Positions 8,688 through 16,863 of a DNA stretch of 64,000 nt are shown here, piece by piece (positions within the stretch are counted from its first letter, which is position 1; the number at the start of each line of letters is the position of its first letter). Both the position numbers and the translations under genes were made by a program. A model generated the notes under the pieces. The model did no database searches. It saw only the letters and a list, made by a program, of their open reading frames with translations, and was not told the origin of the DNA. Source of the DNA: Streptomyces sp. NRRL S-350 (GTDB lineage Bacteria; Actinomycetota; Actinomycetes; Streptomycetales; Streptomycetaceae); the NCBI RefSeq assembly GCF_000719705.1, contig NZ_JOHO01000030.1, forward strand, positions 1 to 64,000, read 5' to 3'.

Positions 8688-9347
8688 TCAGCCGGTGGAC
8701 TGGACCTCGTACGGGGCCGGATAGCGCGTCTCGTACGGGTTCAGCACCAGCCGCACCACGTCCTCCAGGCGCCGCCGCGCGTCCCCGAGGGTGGTGCGGC
8801 CGGTCACCCAGGCCGTCAGCTCGCCCTGCCAGGCATGCGCGACGATGTGCCGCACCAGGTCGCTCGCGGCGGCCGGCACCTCCGCCGTCACCGCCTGCAG
8901 GGCGGTGCTGTCGGCCCGGGCCATGCCCTGCAGCGCCTCGCTGGCGAACGGGTCGGTGGAGGCGGCCACGGACACCCGCAGCCTGGCGAGCTCCGGCTGC
9001 CGCTGGTAGGCCCGCATCCCGCCCCGGACGAAGCGCACCGCCCGGTCCGTCGCGCCCGGCCCGGCCCGGGGCCCGCGCAGCTCGGCCACCAGGTCGGCCA
9101 GCAGCAGGCGGTGCCACTCGGCGATCGCCGCAGCCAGGAGGTGGTCCTTGGAGGAGAAGTAGCGGTACGCCGTCCCCAGTGCGACTCCGGACCGCTCGCA
9201 GACCTGTTTCATCTGCAGCCGCTCGACGCCGATCTCGTTCACCAGGGCGAGCGCGGCCGCTATCAGGCTTTCGCGGCGTTCGAGCTGACGTGGAGACATC
9301 GCCTCCACCGGCCGTGGTGACAGGTCAACCTTGGTCACCCGCACCAT
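8688..9347 (-). CDS. TetR-family transcriptional regulator
   Basis: This 219-residue regulator has an N-terminal helix-turn-helix at about 22-70 (RRESLIAAALALVNEIG, VCERSGVALGTAYRYFSSKDHLL), of the KstR-like type in which GVALGTxYRYF is conserved. The helical ligand domain occupies the rest. An ATG at 9347 and a second in-frame ATG 16 codons later are both possible; the first matches a preceding open region of 81 bases. It lies downstream of acyl-CoA thioesterase II on the same strand, which would fit control by an acyl-CoA or lipid ligand. That is inference from position and family only. Confidence 0.85.
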   Translation of the reverse strand: MVRVTKVDLSPRPVEAMSPRQLERRESLIAAALALVNEIGVERLQMKQVCERSGVALGTAYRYFSSKDHLLAAAIAEWHRLLLADLVAELRGPRAGPGATDRAVRFVRGGMRAYQRQPELARLRVSVAASTDPFASEALQGMARADSTALQAVTAEVPAAASDLVRHIVAHAWQGELTAWVTGRTTLGDARRRLEDVVRLVLNPYETRYPAPYEVQSTG

Positions 9348-9428
9348 GATACGGGCCGGGACCGCTCAGGAGTATGACGCCGACCGGCTCCCTTCCGTTC
9401 GCCCGCGGGTCACCGGGGTGCGGCGGCG

Positions 9429-10337
9429 CTACGACTGCCTGCGGATCAGGGCCTCCTGGACGGCGGACGCGACCAGCCGGCCGCCCAGGTCGTAGAACTC
9501 GCCGAGCGCCAGGCCCCGGCCGTCCGAGGCGGACGGGCTGCGCTGGGCGAACAGCAGCCACTCGTCGGCCCGGAACGGGCGGTGGAACCACATCGCGTGG
9601 TCCAGCGAGGCCATCAGCAGCGTGGGCGGCGCGGTGCGTTGGAAGAAGTTCGGCTGCTCGTTCAGCCCGGCGGTCGAGGCGAGGGTGAGGTCGGACAGGT
9701 AGGCGAGCGCGCCGGCGTGCAGCAGCGGGTCGTCGCCCGGCAGCGGGGAGGCGGTGCGCATCCAGACGAAATGCTGGAGCAGGCCGGGGACGGCCGGCGG
9801 CACGCCCGGGGCGCCCGGCGGGACGAAGCGCACGTCGAGGTCGTTGAAGCCGCCGGTCGCCGCGACCGTCCGGCGGACGTCGTCGGGTGCGTGGGCCACG
9901 GCGTCCGGCAGGGACTCCGGGCCGGGCAGCGGCGGCATCGCGCGGTGGCGGTCGGCGGCGGGCTCGGGGTGCTTGAAGGAGGCGGTGAGCGAGAAGATCT
10001 CGTTCCGGTCCTGGACCGCCGTGACCCGGCGGGTGGTGTACGAGAAGCCCTCGCGCACCCGCTCGACCAGGTAGTCGATCGGCAGGGCCGGGATGCCCGG
10101 AAGGAGGAAGTAGCCGTGCAGCGAGTGCACCGGGCGGCGGTCCTCGACGGTGCGGCCGGCGGCGACGAGGGCCTGCGCGGCGACATGGCCGCCGAAGGCG
10201 CGCATCGGGGCGCCGGCGTGGCAGAAGCCCCGGAACGTGTTCTCGTCCAGCCGCTCGATCTCCAGCAGCTCGGCGAACGGTCCGGTCGGCCGGGCGGCCC
10301 CGGCGGCCAGGACGTGCGGTTCGGTCAGGTCGGTCAC
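9429..10337 (-). CDS. tesB: acyl-CoA thioesterase II
   Basis: This 302-residue double-hotdog protein hydrolyses acyl-CoA to free acid and CoA. Family landmarks are GGHVAAQAL and HSLHGYFLLPG in the first half. The second half has SDLTLASTAG, carrying the catalytic Asp and Thr region, and DHAMWFHRPFRADEWLLF. It starts at a GTG (10337) and ends about 80 bases before the TetR gene, so the two are probably co-transcribed. Its length matches the E. coli TesB class. Confidence 0.93.
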   Translation of the reverse strand: MTDLTEPHVLAAGAARPTGPFAELLEIERLDENTFRGFCHAGAPMRAFGGHVAAQALVAAGRTVEDRRPVHSLHGYFLLPGIPALPIDYLVERVREGFSYTTRRVTAVQDRNEIFSLTASFKHPEPAADRHRAMPPLPGPESLPDAVAHAPDDVRRTVAATGGFNDLDVRFVPPGAPGVPPAVPGLLQHFVWMRTASPLPGDDPLLHAGALAYLSDLTLASTAGLNEQPNFFQRTAPPTLLMASLDHAMWFHRPFRADEWLLFAQRSPSASDGRGLALGEFYDLGGRLVASAVQEALIRRQS

Positions 10338-10463
10338 GGGGCCATAGTGGCAGAACCCAACCGTCCGGTGGTGTGACGTGGGTAACGGTGGCGCGGAGCG
10401 AGGGGTCGGTAGAACGCGTTCCAGTCCGGGGAGCTGGGGACGGTCGGAGGGCGGGGGTGCAGG

Positions 10464-10584
10464 GATGGCGCGGATGGCAACGAACGGATGACAGGTGACG
10501 GATGGGAGATGTCAGATGTCAGATGACAACTTTCAGCGAACAGATTTTGAAATCTGTTCGCTGAGCTCTGTTACCTGTTCGCGT
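10464..10584. repeat. palindromic heptad element A
   Basis: The core CAGATTTTGAAATCTG (10541-10556) sits in a 14-bp-arm palindrome (10534-10547 with 10550-10563). From the core outward, 7-nt words run without gaps: four to the right, and at least ten to the left when read on the other strand (TTCGCTG, AAAGTTG, TCATCTG, ACATCTG, CCATCCG and others). The stop codon and last dozen codons of the metallo-beta-lactamase-fold gene lie inside the right half. Confidence 0.9.
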
Positions 10585-11885
10585 GCCTCGCTCGTCGAGG
10601 GGGCCGGTCCTGCTGTCCCTGCCGTCCCGGCCGCCTTCGGCGTCTCGGCCTCCTCGGCTGCCCCGGTCGGCGGCTCGGTGCCGACCGGCGAAGCGGTGAC
10701 GGCGCGCCACCAGAGGCGGAGGGCGGGCGGGTCGGTGGGTTCGAACGGCTTGCCCGGGCGGGGGACCGCGATCTGGGCGCCGAGCGCCCGGGCGGCGGCG
10801 ACCACCCGTTCGACGGGTTCCTCCCAGGGGTGCAGCGCGAGGTTGAAGGTGCACCAGTGGATCGGCAGCAGCAGCTCGCCGCCCAGGTCCAGGTGCGCCT
10901 GCACGCCCTCCTCGGGCGTCATGTGCACCTCGGGCCAGAAGTCGCTGTACGCGCCGACCTGCACCATGGTCGCGTCGAACGGGCCGAGCCGCCGGCCGAT
11001 CTCGGCGAACCCGGGGAAGTAGCCGGTGTCCCCGCTGTGGAAGATCCGGTGCCCGCCGCCGGAGACCACCCAGGAGGCCCACAGGAACAGGGAACTGGTG
11101 CGCGGCCCCCGGCTGCAGTAGTGGCGGGCGGGCGTGGCGGTCAGGGTCAGTCCGGCGACCTCGGCCGACTCCCACCAGTCCAGCTCGACGATCCGGTCGA
11201 CCGGCACGCCCCAGTGCTCCAGGTGCGCGCCGACGCCGAGCGGCACGGCGAACACCGTGCCCGTCCCGATCAGCGCCTGGACGGTGGCCATGTCGAGGTG
11301 GTCGTAGTGGTCGTGCGAGACCACGACGACGTCCACCGGCCCGAGTTCGGACAGCGGAAGCGGCACCGGGTGGAGCCGCTTGGGCCCGGTCCAGGCGAAC
11401 GGGGAGCAGCGCTCGCCCCAGACGGGGTCGATGAGGACGCGCCGTCCGCCGATCTCGGCGAGCACGGTGGCGTGGCCCAGCCAGGTCAGCCGCAGTCCGG
11501 ACTCCGGCGGTGCGGCCAGGTCGGCCGGGAGCAGCCGGTGGACCGGTACGGCGGCGGCCGGTGCCCGGCGGGTCTTGTCCCCGCTGAGCTGGGCGCGGGT
11601 GATCTCCAGCGGGCTGCGCTCGTACACCAGGCGGCGGGTCGGCACCGGGTTGCGGAAGGCGCCGTCGGCGAAGTTCGGGGAGCGGCGGATCCGGGCCAGC
11701 CGCTCGCCCCGGGGTTCGGCGCCGAAGGCGTCGGCCCGGACCCGGTGCCAGGCGGCCCGGGGCAGCCCGGCCAATCCGGGGACGGCGCGGTCGGCGGCGA
11801 GCTCGGCGGCGGTGCCGGCGGAGGGCGGGGCGAACTGCGAGGTCAGACCGGCGAGGCGGGAGAACCACGGGGCGGGGCGGGGCAC
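10533..11885 (-). CDS. metallo-beta-lactamase-fold hydrolase, NAPE-PLD/UlaG-like
   Basis: This protein is 450 residues from the GTG at 11885, which has GGAGGAG just upstream; a GTG 21 bases earlier is an alternative. The zinc-binding signature SHDHYDHLD lies at about 190-198. It is preceded by the first beta strands (LRLTWLGHATVLAEIGG, RVLIDPVWGERCSP) and followed by HSGDTGYFPGF and PIHWCTFNLALHPWEEP, which complete the ligand set. This layout is that of N-acyl-phosphatidylethanolamine phospholipase D-like proteins, usually annotated only as MBL-fold hydrolases. The last 60 residues are a disordered Ala/Glu/Pro tail whose end is encoded by repeat element A. Substrate unknown. Confidence 0.88.
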   Translation of the reverse strand: MPRPAPWFSRLAGLTSQFAPPSAGTAAELAADRAVPGLAGLPRAAWHRVRADAFGAEPRGERLARIRRSPNFADGAFRNPVPTRRLVYERSPLEITRAQLSGDKTRRAPAAAVPVHRLLPADLAAPPESGLRLTWLGHATVLAEIGGRRVLIDPVWGERCSPFAWTGPKRLHPVPLPLSELGPVDVVVVSHDHYDHLDMATVQALIGTGTVFAVPLGVGAHLEHWGVPVDRIVELDWWESAEVAGLTLTATPARHYCSRGPRTSSLFLWASWVVSGGGHRIFHSGDTGYFPGFAEIGRRLGPFDATMVQVGAYSDFWPEVHMTPEEGVQAHLDLGGELLLPIHWCTFNLALHPWEEPVERVVAAARALGAQIAVPRPGKPFEPTDPPALRLWWRAVTASPVGTEPPTGAAEEAETPKAAGTAGTAGPAPSTSEAREQVTELSEQISKSVR

Positions 11886-12068
11886 GGCTCCTCCAAGGAC
11901 GGTCACGGCTACCGGGCGTGCCCGGGGCGCGTATCGCAGTGGCGGGTGGGGCCCTCGTGATACGACAACCATCTCGTCGGAGATTACTCGCCATGGGCCG
12001 TCCGGACCTGGTGGAGGGCCCGGCGCGGTCCAATCGGCGTACCCGGCCGGGCCCTGCGCCCTCTTCGG

Positions 12069-12521
12069 TCAGGCGTAGAAGCGGGTGATCGTTTCTGCCA
12101 CGCAGTGCGGCTTGGCGCTCCCTTCGCTCGTGATCGTGAACCGCACCACGGCCTGGACGCCGCCGGGCACCTCACTGGTCGAGAGCAGCTCGGCCGTCGC
12201 GCGGATCGCCGTGCCGACCGGCACCGGGGCCGGGAAGCGCACCTTGTCGGAGCCGTAGTTCAGGGCCATCCGCACGCCCTCGACGGCGTAGCACTCCTTC
12301 GCCAGCACCGGGATCATCGACTGGGTCAGATAGCCGTGCGCGATGGTCGAGCCGAACTGGCTCTCCTTCGCCCGCTCCGGGTCCACATGGATCCACTGGT
12401 GGTCGCCGGTCGCCTCGGCGAACAGGTCGATCTGCCGCTGCTCGATGGTGTGCCACTCGCTGGTGCCCAGCTGGGTGCCGACGGCGGCGGTCAACTCGGC
12501 GAGGGAGGCGAAGGTCGTCAC
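12069..12521 (-). CDS. MaoC-family (R)-specific enoyl-CoA hydratase
   Basis: This 150-residue single hotdog protein starts at a GTG with AGGAG eight bases upstream. The hydratase motif is visible as FAEATGDHQWIHVDPERA with the catalytic Asp/His pair, followed by STIAHGYLTQSM. It resembles stand-alone actinobacterial dehydratases that act on enoyl-CoA thioesters in fatty acid metabolism. About 180 bases separate it from the next gene upstream, so operon membership is unclear. Confidence 0.9.
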   Translation of the reverse strand: MTTFASLAELTAAVGTQLGTSEWHTIEQRQIDLFAEATGDHQWIHVDPERAKESQFGSTIAHGYLTQSMIPVLAKECYAVEGVRMALNYGSDKVRFPAPVPVGTAIRATAELLSTSEVPGGVQAVVRFTITSEGSAKPHCVAETITRFYA

Positions 12522-12703
12522 GGTGCGCTCCTGGAGGGGGACGGGCCCCGGGAGGGGGCCAGGACGCCGGAAGCGTATGCCTACCCGCTGGTATCTGTCA
12601 GGAGCCCGAAGATCCCGCGGGCGAAATCCGGCGCCGAGGGGGCCGAGGTCGGGGGAGAGCCGAGGTGTCGGGCGGCGAGGGGGCGAGGGAGGGGCGCCGG
12701 TGC

Positions 12704-13147
12704 TCAGGGGCGCAGCGCGGCGTACCCCGGGCTGCCCTGCCCGGTCGGGGACAGGCGCCGGCCGCTCACCAGCTCCGGCACCAGCGCCACGAACAGCGGC
12801 TCCGGGTCGCACACCCACGGCCGCAGGCCGGAGCGCAGCACCCGTCGCACCTGTTCGGGATCGCGCACCGCGTCGGCCCGGCCGTGCACCAGCACGCTCC
12901 AGCCGGTGCGGGTGACCGGGTCCAGCCGATCGGCCTGGAAGGCCACCACGGTGCCGTCAAGCCCGCGCGCGGTGGCACTTCCCCGGCGCACGGCGAGCAC
13001 CAGCCGCCCGTCCAGGACCTCGAAGGAGACCGGCAGGACGGCCGGCAGTGCGTGCTCGGTGTACACCACGCGTCCGACGGGCACGGTGCTGAGCAGCCGC
13101 AGGCACTCGGCCTCGCCCAGGGTCTCCACGCAGTCCTCACGCTCCAT
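12704..13147 (-). CDS. pyridoxamine 5'-phosphate oxidase-fold flavin-binding protein
   Basis: This 147-residue protein has the split-barrel PPOX fold: an N-terminal helix (CLRLLSTVPVGRVVYTE), ALPAVLPVSFEVLDGRLV, then VAFQADRLDP and GWSVLVHGRADAV. Members bind FMN or F420, and many in actinomycetes belong to the hypoxia/dormancy regulon. A DevR/OsdR-like box 38 bases upstream of the start agrees with that. The reaction is unknown. Confidence 0.86.
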   Translation of the reverse strand: MEREDCVETLGEAECLRLLSTVPVGRVVYTEHALPAVLPVSFEVLDGRLVLAVRRGSATARGLDGTVVAFQADRLDPVTRTGWSVLVHGRADAVRDPEQVRRVLRSGLRPWVCDPEPLFVALVPELVSGRRLSPTGQGSPGYAALRP

Positions 13148-13184
13148 GCGTCCGATCGTCCTCCGGTCGCCGACCGCGTCGATA

Positions 13185-13198
13185 GGGCCCATGGTCCC
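13185..13198 (-). promoter_or_regulatory. DevR/OsdR-like dormancy box
   Basis: Read on the minus strand, the site is GGGACCATGGGCCC. It matches the mycobacterial DosR 14-base core GGGACTWWAGTCCC at most positions, and it sits 38-51 bases before the PPOX-fold gene start. Such boxes mark hypoxia-induced genes in mycobacteria and in S. coelicolor. Only one box is seen here. Confidence 0.5.
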
Positions 13199-13379
13199 TG
13201 AGGAGTCGGGTCGGGAGCCCCGGCGGCGGCCGGCCGGGGCGGTAGCCTGCCCGGCGGCGCAACAGTGACGCGGAGACGGATCGGTGCCGCGCACGGTGGC
13301 TCGCCCGCGAACCGCGCGGCGGCCGACCGCGGCGGCGGGTGCCGGCCCCGGGTGCCGGGGCGGCCAGGAGGGGGGACGG

Positions 13380-14234
13380 ATGGCGGGCGGGGTCGATCTG
13401 GTGGTGATCGGGGCGCACGGCGGACCCGAGCGGGCCTTCGGCGGTTCGGCGCTCGCGTCGGCCGGCGCCGGGCTGCTCGCCGAGGTGCTGCCCGGAATGT
13501 TCTTCGACACCGGCGCGGCCGGCTGCCGGCTGACCACCGCGCCGCCGGACGCGGACGCCAACGCGATGCTCACCGCCGTCCGGGACGCGGCCCAGCACCC
13601 CGGACGCTGGCTGGTGGTCTGCCTGGTCGGGCAGCTGGTGGCCGATCCGCGCGGGCGCCGCCTCGCCCTGGTCACCGGCGGGAGCACCGCCGACAACGCC
13701 TACCGCCGGGGCCTGGCCTGGGACTGGGTGGTCAGCGCGATGGTGCACGGCGACCAGGAGGAGGCGCTGCTGCTGGTCGACGCGGTGGCCGACCGGGACA
13801 CCTGGGCGGCGCTGGAGCGCGGCGGCGGCGAGGACGGCGCCGGCGAACTGCTGAGCTTCCCGCGCGTCCCCCTGTGGGGCCGGGTCGGGCGCTACGCCCC
13901 GGGCAGACGCGGCCGGGACGCCGTGCTGCCGGGCGGTGACGGCTCGTTCAGCCGGGCCCTCACCGCCGTCCTGCGCGACGGCGTCCCGGGGGCTCCGGCG
14001 GCCGTCGCCCCACTGGACCTCCAGCCCGCCGTGGCGGCGCTGACGGACGGGCGGGAGTCGGTCGGTAGTTCGGGTGCGCCGGGCGCGCGCCTGCTCGTTC
14101 CGCCGCAGGGCGGGCGCCTGTTGATGCGCAATCGGGCCGCAGTTCGGGGCGCATTGGCCGGATTGTCGCTTTCCGAAGAACTGTTGGCCGTTCTGTGGCG
14201 GGAAAGTGCCCCGACGGAACCGCCTTCCACGTAA
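13380..14234 (+). CDS. caspase-like-fold protein without catalytic dyad, first paralogue
   Basis: This 284-residue protein starts at an ATG with an excellent AGGAGGGGGG site; the upstream GTG at 13284 is rejected for lack of one. The N-terminal domain begins VDLVVIGAHGGPERA. A strand VCLVGQLVADPRG and a strand LLVDAVADRDTW align clearly with the protein at 28719-31196. There the equivalent strands carry GGHVVADKRG and VIADLSADQNAW. The order suits a caspase/CHAT fold, but the His position holds Gln85 and the DAC position reads D134-A-V, so proteolysis is unlikely. The C-terminal third is low complexity. It is the first gene before the Tad locus. No known function. Confidence 0.72.
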   Translation: MAGGVDLVVIGAHGGPERAFGGSALASAGAGLLAEVLPGMFFDTGAAGCRLTTAPPDADANAMLTAVRDAAQHPGRWLVVCLVGQLVADPRGRRLALVTGGSTADNAYRRGLAWDWVVSAMVHGDQEEALLLVDAVADRDTWAALERGGGEDGAGELLSFPRVPLWGRVGRYAPGRRGRDAVLPGGDGSFSRALTAVLRDGVPGAPAAVAPLDLQPAVAALTDGRESVGSSGAPGARLLVPPQGGRLLMRNRAAVRGALAGLSLSEELLAVLWRESAPTEPPST

Positions 14235-14370
14235 GGTCAGGGGGCCTGAGGTGTTGCCGTGATGGGGTGGGTTGGCGAAGAATCGATCCCCAGCGGAAAG
14301 CCCGGCGGGACGACGGAATTCTTCCGGCGGCCGTAGATCACGGATCGGGTCGGTCGCGACGAGGTGGGCG

Positions 14371-14994
14371 ATGCGGCAGCGCGGAAATGTGGTGCGCCCC
14401 GGGGCGGTTGGGCTCGGCGGGGCGGTTCTGGTGTTGTTGCTCGGTGCTTGCGCGGGTGGCGGGGCCGGCGGTTCCGTCGATCACCTGGGGACGGCTGTGC
14501 CCACTGTTGCGGGAGTGAACCCGGTAACTCCTTCGGGTGGTTCGGTAAACGCCACGATCGCGCCGACCGAAGGGCCGGAAGGGGCCATGGGCCGGGTCGC
14601 GTTGAAGGCGTATCAGGACTGGTGGGAGGTCCAGGCCGAGGTTTTCGGACGGCCGGATTCGGACGGGTACACACTGGAGCAGTACTCTTCCGGCCGGGCC
14701 CTGTCGGACACCCTGGTCGGACTCCGCCAACTCCGGGACGCCAAAGCGGTGATGACCGGAACGCCGCGCAATTCGCCGGTGGTCGAGGCCATCGACCTGA
14801 AAGCCGATCCGCAGACCGCCGTGATCGAGGACTGCGTCGACCTGACGGCCTGGCACCGCGTCGATGCCGCCACCGGGGCCACCAAGGATCCGGGGCAGCG
14901 GCTGAACCGCTACGTCGCGAAGGCGTCCCTGCGCATGTTCCAAGCACATTGGCTGATCTACGAGTTCACACGGGAGGTGGACCGGACATGCTGA
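14371..14994 (+). CDS. lipoprotein, first gene of the Tad locus
   Basis: This 207-residue protein has GAGGTGG before the ATG and a clear lipobox LLLGAC with Cys27. After a disordered Gly/Thr/Pro stretch comes a compact domain (about 80-207: MGRVALKAYQDWWEVQAEVF, LRMFQAHWLIYEFTREV) of a kind seen beside streptomycete Tad genes. It overlaps the next gene by seven bases, so the pair is translationally coupled. It may act as a surface pilotin or substrate-binding partner. That role is inferred from position only. Confidence 0.82.
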   Translation: MRQRGNVVRPGAVGLGGAVLVLLLGACAGGGAGGSVDHLGTAVPTVAGVNPVTPSGGSVNATIAPTEGPEGAMGRVALKAYQDWWEVQAEVFGRPDSDGYTLEQYSSGRALSDTLVGLRQLRDAKAVMTGTPRNSPVVEAIDLKADPQTAVIEDCVDLTAWHRVDAATGATKDPGQRLNRYVAKASLRMFQAHWLIYEFTREVDRTC

Positions 14995-15941
14995 ACGCGC
15001 GGAAACCGGCCCGGCGAATCGCGGCCGCGGCGTCGATGTCGGTCGGGTTGCTGCTGTCCTCGGCAGTGGCCGCGACGGCGGACGAACCGCCCAGCGGCGG
15101 AGCCGAGCAGTGTTTCCCGAACGTGATCTGTGCGGACGCCAATTCCGGCGGAAAGACGCCCGTGCCGGGATCCACGAAACCGGGCGGCGGGGGCGGCGGA
15201 GGTGCGGACACCGGCCCGCAGCTGTGCAGCTACCACGACGTCCCCTGGGCCTGCCACGACCCGCAGTTGGGCTGGTTCAACAGCGACAAGGGCTGCTACT
15301 TCCGCGCACTGGACAACCCCCCGGCCGCGGGCGACCCGGCATGGGACGGACACGACCCGAAGGACGGCTCGCTCTACTCGAAGGTCTGCCCGCAGACGGG
15401 CGGGGGCCAGGACGGGGCCGAGATCGTCTTCGTGCCCAGGTCGGAGAACGGGCCCGCGCCGGACGCCGAGGCCATGGCCATCGAGTCGGCGAGGGAGCAG
15501 GTCGTCTTCGGGAAGCCAGTCGGCCGGGTCGCGCCGGACGGCACCGCGGTCGTCAACTCGCCGGTCTGGCTCTGGGCCGACCACGCCGCGACACCGGCGC
15601 CCGGAACGGCGGCGGTGCAGGGCATCTCCGTCACCGTCACCCCCAAGCCGGTGCGGGCGGACTGGGACTTCGGGGACGGCCTCAAGACGTCCTGCGCGAC
15701 GGCCGGCACGCCGTACGAGCCCAAGTACGAGGGCGCCCGGTCACCGGACTGCGGCTTCGTGTTCAAGACCAGCTCAGGCAAGCAGAAGGACGGGGTCTTC
15801 GCCGCCACGGTGACGATGAACTGGGAAGCCACCGTGGTCGTCACCGGCGGGCCCAACCCGAGGACCTTCAAGATCGGCGGCATCAAGCAGACCAGCCCGG
15901 TCTTCCGACTCAGGGTCGCCGAGGTGCAGGTGCTCAACTGA
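14988..15941 (+). CDS. secreted protein of the Tad locus, function unknown
   Basis: This 317-residue exported protein overlaps the lipoprotein gene, and a GGGAGGTGG site lies inside that gene's end. The signal peptide ends near ATADEP (about residue 32). A Gly-rich linker precedes a domain with several cysteines (LCSYHDVPWACHD, SDKGCYFRALDN, SKVCPQTGGG), followed by a beta-rich region of the type ADWDFGDGLKTSC. PKD-like folds share that WDFGDG pattern. It may be a surface or pilus-associated protein. No closer family is recognised. Confidence 0.8.
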   Translation: MLNARKPARRIAAAASMSVGLLLSSAVAATADEPPSGGAEQCFPNVICADANSGGKTPVPGSTKPGGGGGGGADTGPQLCSYHDVPWACHDPQLGWFNSDKGCYFRALDNPPAAGDPAWDGHDPKDGSLYSKVCPQTGGGQDGAEIVFVPRSENGPAPDAEAMAIESAREQVVFGKPVGRVAPDGTAVVNSPVWLWADHAATPAPGTAAVQGISVTVTPKPVRADWDFGDGLKTSCATAGTPYEPKYEGARSPDCGFVFKTSSGKQKDGVFAATVTMNWEATVVVTGGPNPRTFKIGGIKQTSPVFRLRVAEVQVLN

Positions 15942-16005
15942 GCCCGCCACGGCGGCGATCCGACCACTGACGATCCAGAGACGAACGAGGGAAAGGCGGA
16001 ACCCG

Positions 16006-16863
16006 GTGGAGAACCGTACGTACGCGACGCCGGGATCCGGCACACCCGCGGGCGCCGGCGCGTCCGTGGCGCTCCCGGAACAGCCGGAGCCGGGCGGCGC
16101 CGCCGGCCAGGGCCGCGGGCGGACGGCGCCGCACGCGCCCGGGCGGACCATGCGGGCGAGGCGGCGGCGCCCGGCCGTGCTGGCGATGGCGGTCGCGCTG
16201 ATCGCGGCCGGCGGCCTGGGCGGGGCCGTCCTCTACGACAGCACCGGCCAGCGGGTCGCGGTGCTGGCGCTCGCCCGGGACGTGCCGTGGGGGCAGGTGA
16301 TCACCGAGGACGACCTGGTGGTGGCCCGGATCGCGGGCGACCCGGCACTGCACCCGCTGTCCGCCCAGGACCGGACGAAGGCCGTCGGCATGCGCGCCGC
16401 CACCGACCTCAAGCGCGGCGCCATGCTCACCGGCGGCGACCTGGCCCAGGGCCTCACCGTCCAGCCAGGGCAGATCGTGGTCGGCGTGTCGGCCAAGCGC
16501 AGCCAACTGCCCGCCAGCCGCCTCCAGCCCGGGGTGCAGCTGGTCGTGGTCTACACGCCCGACAACGGGCGGGCCGACTCGCTGCCCGCGACGGTGATCA
16601 CCGTCGGCCGGGTGGACACCGACGGCAGCCAGGTGATCGACGTCGCGGTCGGCACGGCGGACGGGCCCCGGCTGGCGCAGTGGGTGGCGAGCGGCCGGAT
16701 CCAGGTGCTGCTGGCGCCGCGCGGCACCACGACCGGGGGTCCGGGCGGCGGCGCCGCGCCCAGCCCCGCCCCGAGCGGCGCGCCGTCCGTCGGGGCGCCT
16801 TCGGGTGCGCCGTCCGGCGGTGCCGGCACGCCCGGGGCCCCGGCCGCGACGGGAGGCGCCTGA
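16006..16863 (+). CDS. cpaB: CpaB/RcpC-type SAF-domain pilus assembly protein
   Basis: This 285-residue protein starts at a GTG. A disordered N-terminus is followed by one transmembrane helix at about 55-78 (AVLAMAVALIAAGGLGGAVL). A SAF domain follows (VLALARDVPWGQVITEDDLVVARI, AATDLKRGAMLTGGDL), then the CpaB C-terminal region (VVGVSAKRSQLPASRLQPGVQLVVVYT). CpaB is the periplasm-facing assembly component of Tad/Flp systems. The tail is a SGAPS-rich repeat. Its stop shares one base with the next ATG (TGATG). Confidence 0.88.
   Translation: MENRTYATPGSGTPAGAGASVALPEQPEPGGAAGQGRGRTAPHAPGRTMRARRRRPAVLAMAVALIAAGGLGGAVLYDSTGQRVAVLALARDVPWGQVITEDDLVVARIAGDPALHPLSAQDRTKAVGMRAATDLKRGAMLTGGDLAQGLTVQPGQIVVGVSAKRSQLPASRLQPGVQLVVVYTPDNGRADSLPATVITVGRVDTDGSQVIDVAVGTADGPRLAQWVASGRIQVLLAPRGTTTGGPGGGAAPSPAPSGAPSVGAPSGAPSGGAGTPGAPAATGGA

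Noticed and set aside
10464..10584. Insertion sequence or transposon end
   Set aside because: No transposase frame is near any of the five elements, and no target-site duplication could be recognised by eye. A non-autonomous element is still possible.
13380..14234. Class III extradiol dioxygenase-like protein, suggested by the start VDLVVIGAHGG
   Set aside because: The characteristic metal His pair is not found, and the alignment with the protein at 28719-31196 gives a better explanation.
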